DNA of 64,000 bases, from positions 596,863,038-596,927,037 of the forward strand of contig OZ010786.1 of assembly GCA_963932465.1 (NCBI GenBank), read 5' to 3'. Positions 22,451-33,839 of the stretch are shown piece by piece. Every line of letters begins with the position of its first letter. Position 1 is the stretch's first letter. The stretch comes from Maratus speciosus (taxonomy: Eukaryota; Arthropoda; Arachnida; Araneae; Salticidae). The position numbers were made by a program, and so were the translations under genes. Under the pieces are notes generated by a model that saw only the letters and a program-made list of their open reading frames with translations, was not told where the DNA came from and made no database searches.

Positions 22451-23750
22451 GTTAAAAAGTAATTTATTTCAAAATTATCTTGAAAAGTACTTTACATAAA
22501 TAACTCTCTCCTAAATAGCTAATAGAAATATGTACTCATTTGTGCCTAGCGCCCTTTATTTTGTACGTTACAAACATGTATAAAAAATAGGCTTGAACAT
22601 ATAATTTCGCAATTTAAAAAAATACGTATTTCAAAGAACTCTAAAAAGGAAGTTTCAGAGATTATAACTTATTTATTTGGATCCTTGATACAAAATATAC
22701 AAATAAATTTACTTTTTACATTTACCTTAAAAAACGAAAAATCTACAAACACCGAAAAAAGGCATTCATTTAAGGAAATAAATATCAATCTTATCCTATC
22801 ATCCATTGGTAATAAAAAAAAGACATTTATAGATAATTACTTCATACAATTTTCATGTTGTAAAGAAGAAGAAAAATATAAAAAATTATTAAAATTCGAA
22901 ATATCCCAAAAATGAAACTAGACATAAATGTGTTAAATAAAGTTTGCTCTACAAATTTGCTGGTAGCTCTGCGGTTGAGTTTCTAGAAACCCTTGACATA
23001 TGTGTTAGCAAAAAATAATGTATTATCGAATCACAGAAGTATACTTGTTGATGGTTTATGCAACATGTTTAACACCTTCATAAATCACAAGTAAGTACTA
23101 TAAATTTATAAGACCTTTAAAAAAATAGGAGTATTATCCTTTTCTGGAAAAAATAAATGTTAGGCAAATTGTTGATGCATTTTCAGCGTTCCTCAGATTT
23201 AAGAGAATATATTTTTGAGTGTCATAATCTTTACTCCCTTTTGAAATGCCATTACTCAGTGTCATTTATGTTATGATAATACTCATTTTATAAATGCTTT
23301 ATACTCATTTTATAAATGATTTAGGCTTATATTCTTTTTTCACATCATCGAAAAATCCGTAGACGTAGAATTTCATGAATATATATATTTTTTACTATAC
23401 TTCCCTCTTTGCAATATTATATTCCAGTTGAATGAATTATGGGCAAGGATATCGATATTGGGAAAGTAGAGTTACCGATTTTCTCCATTATCGAAATTTT
23501 CAATCGATGATTTTTTTTTTATATGAAATCAATCTGGCTAGATTTCCTCGAGATGAAGAAAAATGAAATAGGTTTATTCCTTCTCTATTGGAAGTAATTT
23601 TAATAGATTAAAAATTTTGAACTAACCCCCAGTGTTACCAAACCTGGCAAATTATTTATTCCGACATTCCTAATTCACACCAGAAAATTTTAAATAGTAA
23701 ATTTTTATTAATTTATTCGCGAATTGGATTTCTTTATGTAAAACAAATAT
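22451..23750. other. AT-rich stretch, little recognised
   Basis: No gene was recognised. At 23629-23700 there is a copy of a dispersed motif (CCAGTGTTACCAAACCTGGC ... CACACCAGAAAATTTTAAAT) also seen at 10007-10075, 38095-38160 (inverse) and 47265-47490. Confidence 0.45.
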
Positions 23751-23751
23751 A

Positions 23752-24059
23752 CAGTGAAACTTCCGTTTAGGGGTTCCGGGAAACAAAAATCTCCAAATTT
23801 TCTAAAAAAAAATTTCTTTGCTTTTCTTCTGCTTAAAATGATGTTTAAATCATGTTTCTATCTTAAATGGAACAGGATATATTAATTTTTTCGCTTTGTT
23901 TTGTTTTCAAAATCCAGCTTTCAAGCAATTGTTGTAATAGAAACGAATTTTTGCGAAATTGCGTTTTGCTATATGATGGATTTTTTCACCATTTCGAGTA
24001 TTTAAATTGTTATAAGTCAAGATCCGTTAAAGATAAATGATTGAAACTTGGAACATGTC
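23752..24059. mobile_element. Tigger/pogo-like left end only
   Basis: TA then CAGTGAAACTTCCGTTTAGG resembles the ends at 34685 (CAGTGAAACCTCC) and 38086 (inverse of CAGTGAAACTGC). The right end was not found. A 170-bp MITE follows at 24060. Confidence 0.35.
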
Positions 24060-24229
24060 CAGTAGTGGAAAATTGGCGCAGAGGTGGAGCCTGTTGGCAC
24101 CACTAAATTTTAGCAGTATTTTTCGGCTTATCTAAAGACATAATTTCTGAGTTTTTCTTAAGGTGAAGAATGCTATTAAAATTTTGTGGTGCCAATAGGC
24201 TCCGCCTCTGCGCCAATTTTCCACTACTG
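24060..24229. mobile_element. 170-bp CAG-end MITE with 6-bp duplication
   Basis: The inverted termini of ~55 bp start CAGTAGTGGAAAATTGGCGC and differ at only a few positions. The flank CATGTC is perfectly duplicated (24054-24059 and 24230-24235). No coding. Confidence 0.75.
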
Positions 24230-25031
24230 CATGTCTTTTTCTGTTGTTTTACTTTAATTTTGATTCAGCAAATTGGAAATAATATTTACTTTTGAAAATA
24301 TGCGTTTTTAAAGAAAAGTTACATCATTTTTTTAATTTTACTTTAAATATTTAAAATTTTTATTTAAATTAATATTTTTAAAAAATGCTGAATCAAAATT
24401 AAAGCTTATATATTTCTGTTTATTTAAATGAAAAAAAAATTGAAATCCTACAAATAATATTTCGAGTTATAACGGTTTTAATTTACCCCACTTTTTTAAT
24501 AAATTTTAAATTTTAAAATTTTAAAAATATATATGAGAAGTTTTATCATGTGATTTTGTTGAACAAATTTTTGATTTGATCAATCGTGATTTTTTTGGAC
24601 AAATGTACAACCATCACAAAAAAATTCAAACTTTTAACTCAATAAATAAAAATTACATTAAAATGCGCCCCGGACCCCCTTAACGAAGACCCTATTTCAC
24701 GAAATTTTCCACATGACGAAATTTCATGCCGAACTTTGAATATGAGCACGATTAACATGAAAATTCATCTCCATATTACGAAAAATATATTCTATATAAC
24801 GAAGTTTATTCCACTTTCGTACGTATTCAACATTTAAACGGATAGATTGCTATTGCGATGGATGGATGAAGACTAAGATGCTATATGTCACCTGGCCGAT
24901 ATTTTGGATTTCTTCGCGATTTTTTGTTGGCGATGTTGGCGGTGTTTGTGGATATGGCAACCATGCTCTGGTAACCCCGTTTTTTGGGGAGATCGTGTTT
25001 TGATGTGCATTCAGTTGATTGAATATGGCTT

Positions 25032-26261
25032 GTGTGTGTAGCGTGTTTGCCTAGTGTTAGTAATATTGTCAAGAAATTTCAGCGCATTTTAAGTGAAAGT
25101 CGAGGATATTTTAAAGTGTCTAGTAATAGGTGTATTTTGGGAAAGGAAGGAGATGGGAGTCGATATTTTGTTTTTGAACTTTTGCAGGATAGAGAGTTAT
25201 TTTTTAGTTTTTTGAAGGGAGTATGTTTAGTTAAATCGAGTATGATTTGTAGTACATGTGGCGGTGATACGTCGGACGGTTGTAGTTGGGTTTGTGGGAA
25301 TAAGATAGTTATGGCGGATGGAAAGAGGAAGGATTGTGGAAAAGAAATGTCTTTTCGTTATGGTTCTTGGTTCAGCGGAGCTAGTAAGTTGACGATTAAG
25401 GAAGTATTTTTATTGACCTTTGCAGGGCTCGCATCGTTCCTAAAATTTTCGTACTTTGCTACCAGTATTTTAAATAAGATTTCTTCCTATTAGATTCCTT
25501 TAACATCTATAATAGAATTTTAAAACAAAGATTATCATTTTAATTTAGTGGTAGGAAACTGCGAAAATTTTAGGAACGCTGCGAGCCCTGCCTTTGAAAT
25601 AATTATTGGGACTAAAACATGTAAAATTAGGGAGCCGTATAACTTTGGTAATCATACTATGGCGGATTGGCGGCAGTTTATAAATGAGCAGGTTTTAGAA
25701 TTTATTGAGATGAAGTCGGAAAAGATAGGAGGTTTTGGAAAGATTGTGGAAGTGGATGAGTCGAAGTTTGGGAGGAGAAAGTTCAATAAAGGTCATCCTG
25801 TTGATGGGTTTTTGGTGGTGTTGAGAGGGGGTGCAGGTGGGATGTTTCTAGATGCTGTTCACGATAGGACGGCTGTAACTTTGAGAAAATCTATAGAGCA
25901 ATGGATTAAAGGTACGGACGTGTATAGTGATTACTGGAAAGATTATGATAGTTTGGACCGTCATGGTTATCACTCGCTGCGTCTCAATCATAGTATTAAT
26001 TTTGTGGATCCCATAACTCACGTTCGTACGAATACTATCGACAGTATGCGGCGTCATATTAAAAGTACTTTACCTACATGTGATCATCAAACTGATTTTG
26101 CGTTTTATTTGGCTATGTTTCTTTTTGGTCGATCTTGTTATGATCAAAAAGTACATGTTTTAAATAAATTTTTAGAAATTATTAGGGGGATTAAGTGGGA
26201 AGACTATAAAACGGAGGTGAGGTTTCATGAAGATTTTCGAAAGAATATATTTTTAAGCTAA
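25032..26261 (+). pseudogene. Merlin (ISXO2/IS1016-like) transposase, split by a MITE
   Basis: A DDE transposase of the Merlin superfamily, which moves DNA by cut-and-paste. Residues ~72-110 of the frame form a zinc ribbon (CSTCGG ... WVCGN ... KDCGKEMSFR). SWFSGASKLTIKEVFLLT follows, the segment before the DDE domain. After the interruption come VEVDESKFGRRK (first Asp, codon 25755), then VYSDYWKDY (second Asp), then HVRTNTIDSMRRHIK. Family members normally have NTIE there, so the third acidic residue appears changed from Glu to Asp. A 168-bp MITE (25423-25590) plus its 6-bp duplication breaks the gene; the 174 added bases keep the frame, but a stop inside the MITE ends translation at 25493. 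Without the insert the protein would be about 351 residues, within family size. Terminal repeats of the Merlin element itself were not identified. Confidence 0.82.
25423..25590. mobile_element. 168-bp CAG-end MITE inside the Merlin transposase
   Basis: Termini of ~48 bp start CAGGGCTCGCA(T/G)CGTTCC in inverse orientation. The flank CCTTTG is duplicated at 25417-25422 and 25591-25596. It has the same size class, CAG start and 6-bp duplication as the MITE at 24060. It is AT-rich in the centre and has no coding. Confidence 0.8.
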
Positions 26262-26639
26262 ACTGTTAAAAAAAAAAAAAAAAAAAAAGAAGAAGAAGTT
26301 TTTGTGTTAAGATATTCAATTTATATTTTGGATGTAAATTTTTGAAGAAAATTAATATTTTTGGATGAATGTATTTTTGATTTCAACTGTTAAAACAACA
26401 AGTGTTTGATTTTAAGACGTTCGATGTAGATTTTTCATGAAAATGTTACAAGAAAATTAATATATTTTATTCAATACTTTTTTGAGTTACTGTTAAAAAA
26501 GAAGTGTGTTTTAATGGGTTAATATATAAATTGGACGAAAGTTTTTGAAGAACATTTCTCTTTTTTATCCTGGGAAGTCACCATGCTTCCTGGAACGAGA
26601 TGTCTGTTAAGGTAAGTGGATAATTTTATGTATATTTTG

Positions 26640-26995
26640 TTGTCTTATGAGTTTTGTACATTTTGAGATTGCTACAGAGCGAGAACTGCTGAATTTAGAG
26701 ATCGCTACACAGCGAGAACTAGTGAATCCAGTGATTTATTTTTCAGTTAATGAGCGCGGAGCGCTAATACAACGATTACTGATTGACAGTTTAGCGAGTT
26801 TTGTTTTTTATGTATATTTTGCCTTACGAATTTTGTACATTTTGAGATTGCTACAAAGCGACAACTGCTAAATTTTGAGATTGCTACACAGCGAGAACTG
26901 CTGAATCCAGTGATGTTTTTTTTTTAAGTTAATGAGCGCGGAGCGCACATAAAACGATTACTGATTCCAGTTTAGCGAGTTTTGTTTATTTACAT
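26640..26995. repeat. Two ~180-bp direct repeats 3' of the Merlin gene
   Basis: Units at 26640-26818 and 26826-26995 share TTTTGTACATTTTGAGATTG, GCTACACAGCGAGAACT, TTAATGAGCGCGGAGCGC and CAGTTTAGCGAGTTTTGTTT. Within each unit, ATTGCTACA(C/A)AGCGA is itself repeated. Non-coding. Confidence 0.7.
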
Positions 26996-27914
26996 TTTAT
27001 TTTCGTTAAGCCTAACATGCGTATAAATCGGTGCTTGGCGACATTTACTACTTTGCGGAAAAGGGGTTATCACGCAAAGAAAAATTCCAAGATGGCGACC
27101 ACATGAATTTATGACATCTGTTCCTGGATGACTTTATTTCAGCGGGTTCTATGAAAATGGAATTATTTATTTATTTAATGATTTACATGAAAAAGAAGAA
27201 ATGATAAAAGTCTTCGATACAATAAGAAGGGGATTCTAGTTTTAAAAAAATGTTACAGATGAATTTTTAGGATGCATCCATAAATACGAAATTTTTTATA
27301 AACAGTGTATTTTTTATAAGAAACCTGTACAAAGTAATATTGCAGACTCTTTTAAAGTTAAGAATTTGGAATACTGAAAAAAAAAGAGTAAAGCTACTCT
27401 CCCAGGTAAAAAAGTCAGCAAGAAACCTTAAAAAAAAATCTTCAGGGAAACTGAAGGTATTTGGAACTAAAATTACCTTCAGCTTACCTTTAGGTAAAAA
27501 ACATGTATTTTCCCTTAACCTTCTGAGTTCCAAATACCTGCTGTTTTCCTTCAGGTAAAAAACCTGTTATTTCCCTTCACCGATTTTGGCAGAAATATCT
27601 GCAGTTTTCCTTTAGGTATAAAAGCTGTATCTTCTCTTTACATTATATCGTTGCACCTGCATGCGGACAGCCTTCTGTGCAAATTAGCATCAGATCAATA
27701 CATAATAATGATTACATATCCAGTTCGACATTGATTTGATACATATTAATAAACTAAACATATTAATAAAACATATATACATATTAATAAAAAAAACTTC
27801 AAATACTCAAATGGAATTAAAAATTTGTGAAGTTGGTTGATTTAACATTAGCTTTTGGGGGTATCATGTCATGGCTTTGTATAGGCTCGTTTCTGGAAAT
27901 CAACTATGCTTATA

Positions 27915-29375
27915 ATAAATTAATTGCATGAATAGTGTTGGCAAAATTTAGAAAAGTGCCCCTTCTGTGCAGCAAAGTGGGGGGAGGGGCATTGAATGTG
28001 CATAACATGAATAAGTGGTCACATGCCTTTCGAAAGATATATCACATGAGGGGTGTCAGCAAAATTTAGAAAAGTGTCCCGGGGAGGGGGGGGGAAAGCA
28101 CCGAAGGTGCGTAACATGAATAAGTGGTAACAGGACTTTCGAACGATATGTCACATGATGTGTCAGCAAAATTTAGAAAAGTGCCCCCGGGGGGGGGCAA
28201 AGTAGGGGGCAGGGGCATTAGAGGTGCATAACATGAATAAGTGGTCAAAGGCCTTTTGAACGATATGTCACATGACGGGTGTTGGCAAAATTTAGAAAAA
28301 TGCCCCCGAGGGGGGGCAAAGTGGGGGGAGGGGCAATAGAGGTGCATAACATGAATAAGTGGTCACAGGTCTTTCCAACAATATGTGACATGAGGGGTGT
28401 CAGCAAAATTTAGAAAAGTGCCCCCCGGGGGGGCAAAGTGGGTGGAGGGTCAGTAGAGGTGCATAACATGAATAAGTGGTCACAGGCCTTTTGAACGATA
28501 TGTCACATCAGGGATGTCAGTAAAATTTAGAAAAGTGCCCCCCCGGTGGGGCAAAGTGGGGGGGGAAGGGCATAACATGATTAAGTGGTCACAGACCTTT
28601 TGAACGATATGTCACATGAGAGGTGCCGGCAAAATTTAGAAAAGTGTCCCCCCCCCGGGGGGGGGCAAAGTGGAAAGAGGGGCATTAGAGATGCATAGCA
28701 TGAATAAGTGGTCACAGACCTTTCCAACGATATGTCACATGAGGGGTGTCAGCAAAATTTAGAAAAGTCCCCCCTGGGGGGAAAAAGTGGGGGGGCAGAG
28801 GCATTAGAGGTGCATAACATGAATAAGTGGTCAAAGACCTTTTGAACGATATGTCACATCAGGGATGTCAGTAAAATTTAGAAAAGTGCCCCCCCGGTGG
28901 GGCAAAGTGTGGGGGGGAGGGCATAACATGATTAAGTGGTCACAGACCTTTTGAACGATATGTCACATGAGAGGTGCCGGCAAAATTTAGAAAAGTGCCC
29001 CCCCCCCGGGGGGGGCCAAAGTGGAAAGAGGGGCATTAGAGATGCATAGCATGAATAAGTGGTCACAGACCTTTCCAACGATATGTCACATGAGGGGTGT
29101 CAGCAAAATTTAGAAAAGTGCCCCCCCCCCCCCCGGTGGGGCAAAGTGGGGGGAGGGGCATAACATGAATAAGTGGTCACAGACCTTTTGAACGATATGT
29201 CACATGAGAGGTGCCGGCAAAATTTAGAAAAGTGCCCCTCCCAGGGGGGAGCAATGTGGCAGCATGGATATCGGATGTGTATAACATGAATAAGTGGTCA
29301 CAGGCCGTTCCAACTGTATGTTACACGATAGGGACAGGTGTTGGTAAAAGTTAGAAAAGTGCCGCACTTTGGGCT
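27915..29375 (+). repeat. GC-tract satellite, ~13 units of ~115-125 bp
   Basis: Each unit carries CAAAATTTAGAAAAGTG, a variable C-run then G-run (for example CCCCCCGGGGGGGCAAAGTG), GTGCATAACATGAATAAGTG, GTCACAGACCTTT and ACGATATGTCACATGA. The first and last units are the most diverged. Tract length varies greatly between units (about 4 to 14 C). Non-coding. Confidence 0.9.
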
Positions 29376-29749
29376 TTAGTATTGTGCCCCCCCCCCACCC
29401 CTTTGAAATTTTTATATATTACAAATAATATTTATCGGAAACCTCCGATGAAAATGCTGCAATTTCAAAAAAAGTCCGAAAAGTAAGAGATAATGAAATC
29501 CCCCAAATCAGAATATGCTTATAAATGCGACGTACATCGCAGAACAACGGATTTCACTGCAGAACATTTCAAATTTTCATTTTCAAGAAAATTCACCATT
29601 CAATGTAGGAAAAATCGCAAAATTTGTCACTCATTGGTTAGAAAAAAAATCACCAAATTCTCTAATCGTTCATTTAAAAAGTAAAGATGAAAATAAGCAA
29701 TCGCCAGTCGCCACTCAACGAGTAAATGTGAAAAACTGACGATTAAAAA

Positions 29750-30530
29750 TATGGAAAGTACCAGCCAAACGCAAGATTTTCCAAAAGGAATTTCGTAAAA
29801 GAATTGGGAAAGAAAAAAATGTGAATTTTGTCAAAAGATCGCGAAAAAACACATTTCGTCAGAGGATTACGAAAAAAAAAAATGTAAATTTCATGAAAGG
29901 ATCACCAAAAAAACGAATTGTATCAAAGAATCGCAAAAAAGCGAGAATTTTGTCAAAAAATCACAATAAAAACAGCACATTTCGTCAAAGGATTGTGGAA
30001 AAACCCGAATTTCATCAAAGGATCGCAAAGAATCCGAAATTTCGTCAAAGGATTGTCGAATAAATGCAAATATGGTCAGTGGATTGCGGAAAAAAACAAA
30101 AATATCGTCAATACATCGCAGAAAAAAAAAAAAACCAATTTCGTCAAAGAATCGCAAAAAACCCACACATTTCATCAAACGATCTCTGAAAATCCAAAAT
30201 TTCGTCAAAGAATCGCGAAAATACGCAAATATCATCAATAGAGCAAAGAAAAAACACAAATATCGTCAATGGATCATGGCAAAAACACAAAATTCGTCAA
30301 AAAACACAAATTTAGTTAAAGGATCGCGGGGGGGGGGGGATGAGAATTTCGAAAAAAAACCCCGAGAATTTTGCCAAAGAATTGCAAAAACGAATGTCAA
30401 TTTTGTGAAAAGATCGTGAAAAAAACGCACATTTTGTCAAAAGAACGCCAAAGAAACGAAAACATTGCCAATAGATCCGGAAAAAATGTGAATTTCGTTA
30501 AAGTATCTGGAAAAAATGCATAATTAGTAC
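29750..30530 (+). repeat. Degenerate ~30-35-bp minisatellite
   Basis: About 20 units follow the pattern GGATCGC(G/A)AAAAAACGCAAATTTCGTCAAA. Long open frames in several phases are by-products of the low-complexity repeat. Confidence 0.75.
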
Positions 30531-30779
30531 CAGGAAGGATCCCCTACCAACCCTCCCTTTACATTTCAGAAAATTTGCTGCAAATTTCAGATTTTTTAAA
30601 CCTATTTTTTTCAATTTTGAATCATACCTACTACTCAGTGGATAAACATACCTAAAATATACCCATAAATTAAATATTCAGTGACATAAATGTACTTACT
30701 GGCTACTAAAGAAATTATTCTCACTCGCTAGTAACTGGCTACTAAATAAAGTCAACCTACCGGCCAGTGACTACTAAGC

Positions 30780-31495
30780 AAAATTCCTTATTTTCATCTT
30801 TATTAAAAAGATTGTGAAATTCATCAATGGGTCGCGAGAAAAACTCGTACAGTTCATCAGTCATGGAGAACAAACCATGAAATTCTTCAGCCTGTTGTGG
30901 AAAAACATACAAAATTCGACGAACAGTTGCGAGAAAAAATCCATGATTTTTGCTAATCAGTTGCAGGTAAAAAACTTCGTCAGTGCACCGCCAGAAAAAA
31001 CCCACGATCTTCTCTAATCGGTTGCAAGAAAAAGTCTCAAAATTCACCTATGTTAAAAGAAAAAATCCAGAAAATTGCAAATCGGTCGTGGCTAAAAAAA
31101 AATCGCGGAATTCGTCAGTAGATCGACGGAAGAAACTGCAAAATTCGTACATCAGTAGCGGAAAAAAACTCTCTCCAATCGGCCTCAAGATATACTTACT
31201 GGTTCAAGAGAGATATAGCAAAATTTAAAAATCAGTCACCGGTAAAAAAAAAAAAAGCGAAATTCGTCAGTAGATCAGAGAAAAAATGGAAATTCGTCGA
31301 TCAGCCATGCAAAAAAACCCCTCGAGATTTGGCCAATCAGTTGAAAAAAAGACACAGTTTATCATTCGACTGTGAAAAAATATCACAATTTTCACTGATC
31401 TGTCACGAGTAGAATGCGAAATTCGTCGATCGGTAGCAGAAAAAAATATTATCGTTCGCAAAAAAGAGAGAAGAAATTTGCTGTCAGACGTGGAG
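30780..31495 (+). repeat. Degenerate ~36-45-bp minisatellite, related pattern
   Basis: Units follow AAATTCGTCAGTCGGTCGCG then GAAAAAAA, with drifting spacing. The pattern is clearly akin to the block at 29750, with CGTCA and CGC(G)AGAAAAAA in the same order. Confidence 0.65.
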
Positions 31496-31591
31496 GGTAT
31501 ACAGAGGTAAATGTCGTATACCTTCTGGTTCTTTTTCAGTAACACTGCTTAACTTCCGTTTCTCAAAAAAGCTATTGTATATACACTCTAA

Positions 31592-31968
31592 GGTATACCA
31601 GAGTTTCCCGTAGACAGTGTCAGGAGGGTGCTGCACCCTGCCTGCCCTTAGGTTTACAAAACAGCAGCCCTCTTACCCCTGATGGAAAACATTAGCACCC
31701 TTGTTGCCCCCAGCTGAAAAAAGTGCCTTTACTCCTTTCTTTATTAAAAAATTTACTTGCATAGTAAAAATTGCCTCATTGCTGTCTTTAAAATAGCGTC
31801 CTGTCTATTAAATATTAAAAGTAATTTTAAAAATCAAAAGGATGCCTTTAAAAATTAAAAAAAGTGTCCTTAAAAATCCAAAACATGCCTTTCGGAATCC
31901 AAAAGTGCCCTTTTCCTACAAGAAGCACCCTGCCCTTTTTTAAACATGGGAGAAACTCTGAATATACC
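31592..31968. mobile_element. hAT-like MITE, ~375 bp
   Basis: GGTATACCAGAGTTTCCC at the left and GGTATATTCAGAGTTTCTCC at the right (reverse complement) are inverted. The core CAGAGTTTC is a hAT-like start. Inside are repeated (A)AGTGCCCTT / ATGCCTTTA phrases. No convincing duplication was seen. Confidence 0.4.
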
Positions 31969-32119
31969 CTCTGTTTTTTTTTTTTTTTTACGTTTACATC
32001 GCTGCATACGAGTGCCCTTTTTTCTAGAAGTTTACTGTAGAAAAAACGGGTCAGTGCCCATCAGGCACAGATTTTTTTAATAAAGGACACACTTTTACCT
32101 TGTAAAGAAACGAAAAAAA

Positions 32120-33300
32120 CAAAACAAAAAAAAAACAATATTTGGAACTGGCTTGTTTAATGTTCCCATTTCTCAACAGAATTTTTTGATATTTTCCCAC
32201 GACTGATTGAAATTTGTCAATTGTCCTCTCAAGCAACAGACGAATGTCACAATTTCTTTCTCCCGTAATCAAATGAAGAATTTTGCTAATTTTTAAACAT
32301 TAAGTTTCATCATTAGGTCAGGGGGAAGCATCATAAACTTGTCAACTGGTCATATGAAAAAGAAAAAAACCCCAAGAAATTTATCAGTCAGTAAAGGGTT
32401 AAAAAAAATCACACAGTTCTTTGATTGTCATGGGGGGGAAAAATTATTTAATTCATCCATTGATCGCATGAAAAAAAAAATGTTTTGTTAGTAAGTTGTG
32501 GGGGGAAAATATGGAAATTTATCAACTTTTTATCAGAAAAAACGAGATCTGTTGATCAGCTTAGGTAAGGGAGGGGGGGGAGGGGATCGGCAAAATTCAT
32601 AAACCGACTGTTATGTATATATATATTCAGTTCCGCTAGTTGCTCGCAAGAAAAAATGCAATATTTGCCAATCAGTACAAGTAAAATACCCCAAAATTCG
32701 TCAATTGGTTACAAGAAAAAATTGCAAAATTCTTTATTCAGTCATCAGGGGGGAAAAAAAAATCTGAGAAATTCACCAGTAATCATTGGACATTGGGGTA
32801 AAAAAAAAAGAGAAATTCTTCAGTGTGTTGCTTTAAAATATTGTGAAATTTGTCAATCTGCTATGGAAAAAATAATGAAATGTAGCGGACAATCAATCGT
32901 GAGAAAAAAATCTTGAGATTCTTCATTCGGTTGCAGAAAAATAGCGAAAAATCGCTAAATTAATCACATTAAGTGACAATTGAATATTATCGTTGAATAA
33001 TAATTACTGAACATCAATGTAAACAAAAAAGAATGCATAATTATATAAATTCACCAGTCAGTTACGATGAAAAAATCACATTGTTCTTCAGTTGTAGCAG
33101 GGAAAAAATTGCTTAATTCACCCAGCGATCACATGAAAAAAAAAATAAGAAAAAGAAAAACCTCACGAGTTTACCAATTGGGTGCAAGAAAAAATGCAAC
33201 ATTTAAATGCAAATTGGTAGAAATAAAATATTGCAAAATTCATCAGTTGGTTGCGGGAAAAAATTGCAAAAATTCTCCTGCACTCATCTGAAAAAAATAT
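32120..33300 (+). repeat. Degenerate minisatellite, third block
   Basis: Again of the form AAATTCATCAGTTGGTTGCG then GGAAAAAAATTGC, in units of about 45-60 bp, with poly-A and G-runs between. It continues the pattern of 30780-31495 after the interruption by the MITE. Confidence 0.6.
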
Positions 33301-33381
33301 TGCTTTAAATTTCTCTTTAACTGTTTTTTCATGAAAAAATTACTTTATTTAAAATAATTATACACATGTAAAATTATTTTT

Positions 33382-33469
33382 GGTACTTTTTGGTTAGCCG
33401 GGCACCAGTGTTATATATACATATATATTGTAATATATAACACTAGCGCCCGGCTAATCGAAAAGTACC
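33382..33469. mobile_element. 88-bp hairpin MITE with perfect 8-bp duplication
   Basis: GGTACTTTTTGGTTAGCCGG and its inverse flank an (AT)n loop. TTATTTTT is present on both sides (33374-33381, 33470-33477). The AT-rich duplication could be partly chance, but the second copy also has one. Confidence 0.72.
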
Positions 33470-33538
33470 TTATTTTTTCTATATTTCATATCCTACATAA
33501 TAAATTAATCTACAATATATAAAATCTTTTAATTATTT

Positions 33539-33620
33539 GGTACTTTTCGGTTAGCTGGGCGCCAGTGTTATATATATGTATGTATATATAACACTGGCAA
33601 ACAGCTAACCGAAAAGTACC
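33539..33620. mobile_element. 82-bp hairpin MITE, second copy
   Basis: GGTACTTTTCGGTTAGCTGG pairs with its inverse at the right end around a (TA)n loop. AATTATTT flanks both sides (33531-33538, 33621-33628). It is the same family as 33382-33469, 70 bp away. Confidence 0.75.
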
Positions 33621-33821
33621 AATTATTTTTATGAGTCGAATATTGCAGCCAAAGATATTGAGCCCTTCTAAATGATTTGCAAGAGACATTACACCTTCAC
33701 TGTGCATTATTAATCAAGCAGTTATGTTCCTAAAAAGATTATAGCTGCTCAATTTATAAAGGAAACTAAATCAGGTACTTACTAGTAAAATTTGTATTCC
33801 AATACATGGATCTATTAACTT

Positions 33822-33839
33822 GGGTCCTTTAAAGGACCC
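33822..33839. other. 18-bp perfect palindrome
   Basis: GGGTCCTTTAAAGGACCC is a perfect dyad in otherwise AT-rich, non-coding sequence. It recalls the GGGTCC palindrome of the TTAA MITEs, but no flanking TTAA ends were found at the right spacing. Confidence 0.5.

Noticed and set aside
25848..26057. Minus-strand 69-codon frame inside the Merlin gene
   Set aside because: It is antisense to the DDE domain, which has clear family motifs on the plus strand.
27915..29375. CRISPR array (regular repeats with variable centres)
   Set aside because: Eukaryotic context, the variable parts are C/G tracts and not unique spacers, and the whole 120-bp unit is repeated.
29821..30419. Several overlapping 80-120-codon open frames rich in Lys, Arg and Phe
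   Set aside because: They arise from the A-rich minisatellite in multiple phases and on both strands; no domain is present.
33822..33839. GGGTCCTTTAAAGGACCC as a member of the TTAA MITE palindromes
   Set aside because: No TTAA-flanked ends occur at the expected 13-18 bp, and neighbouring text does not match any of the families.
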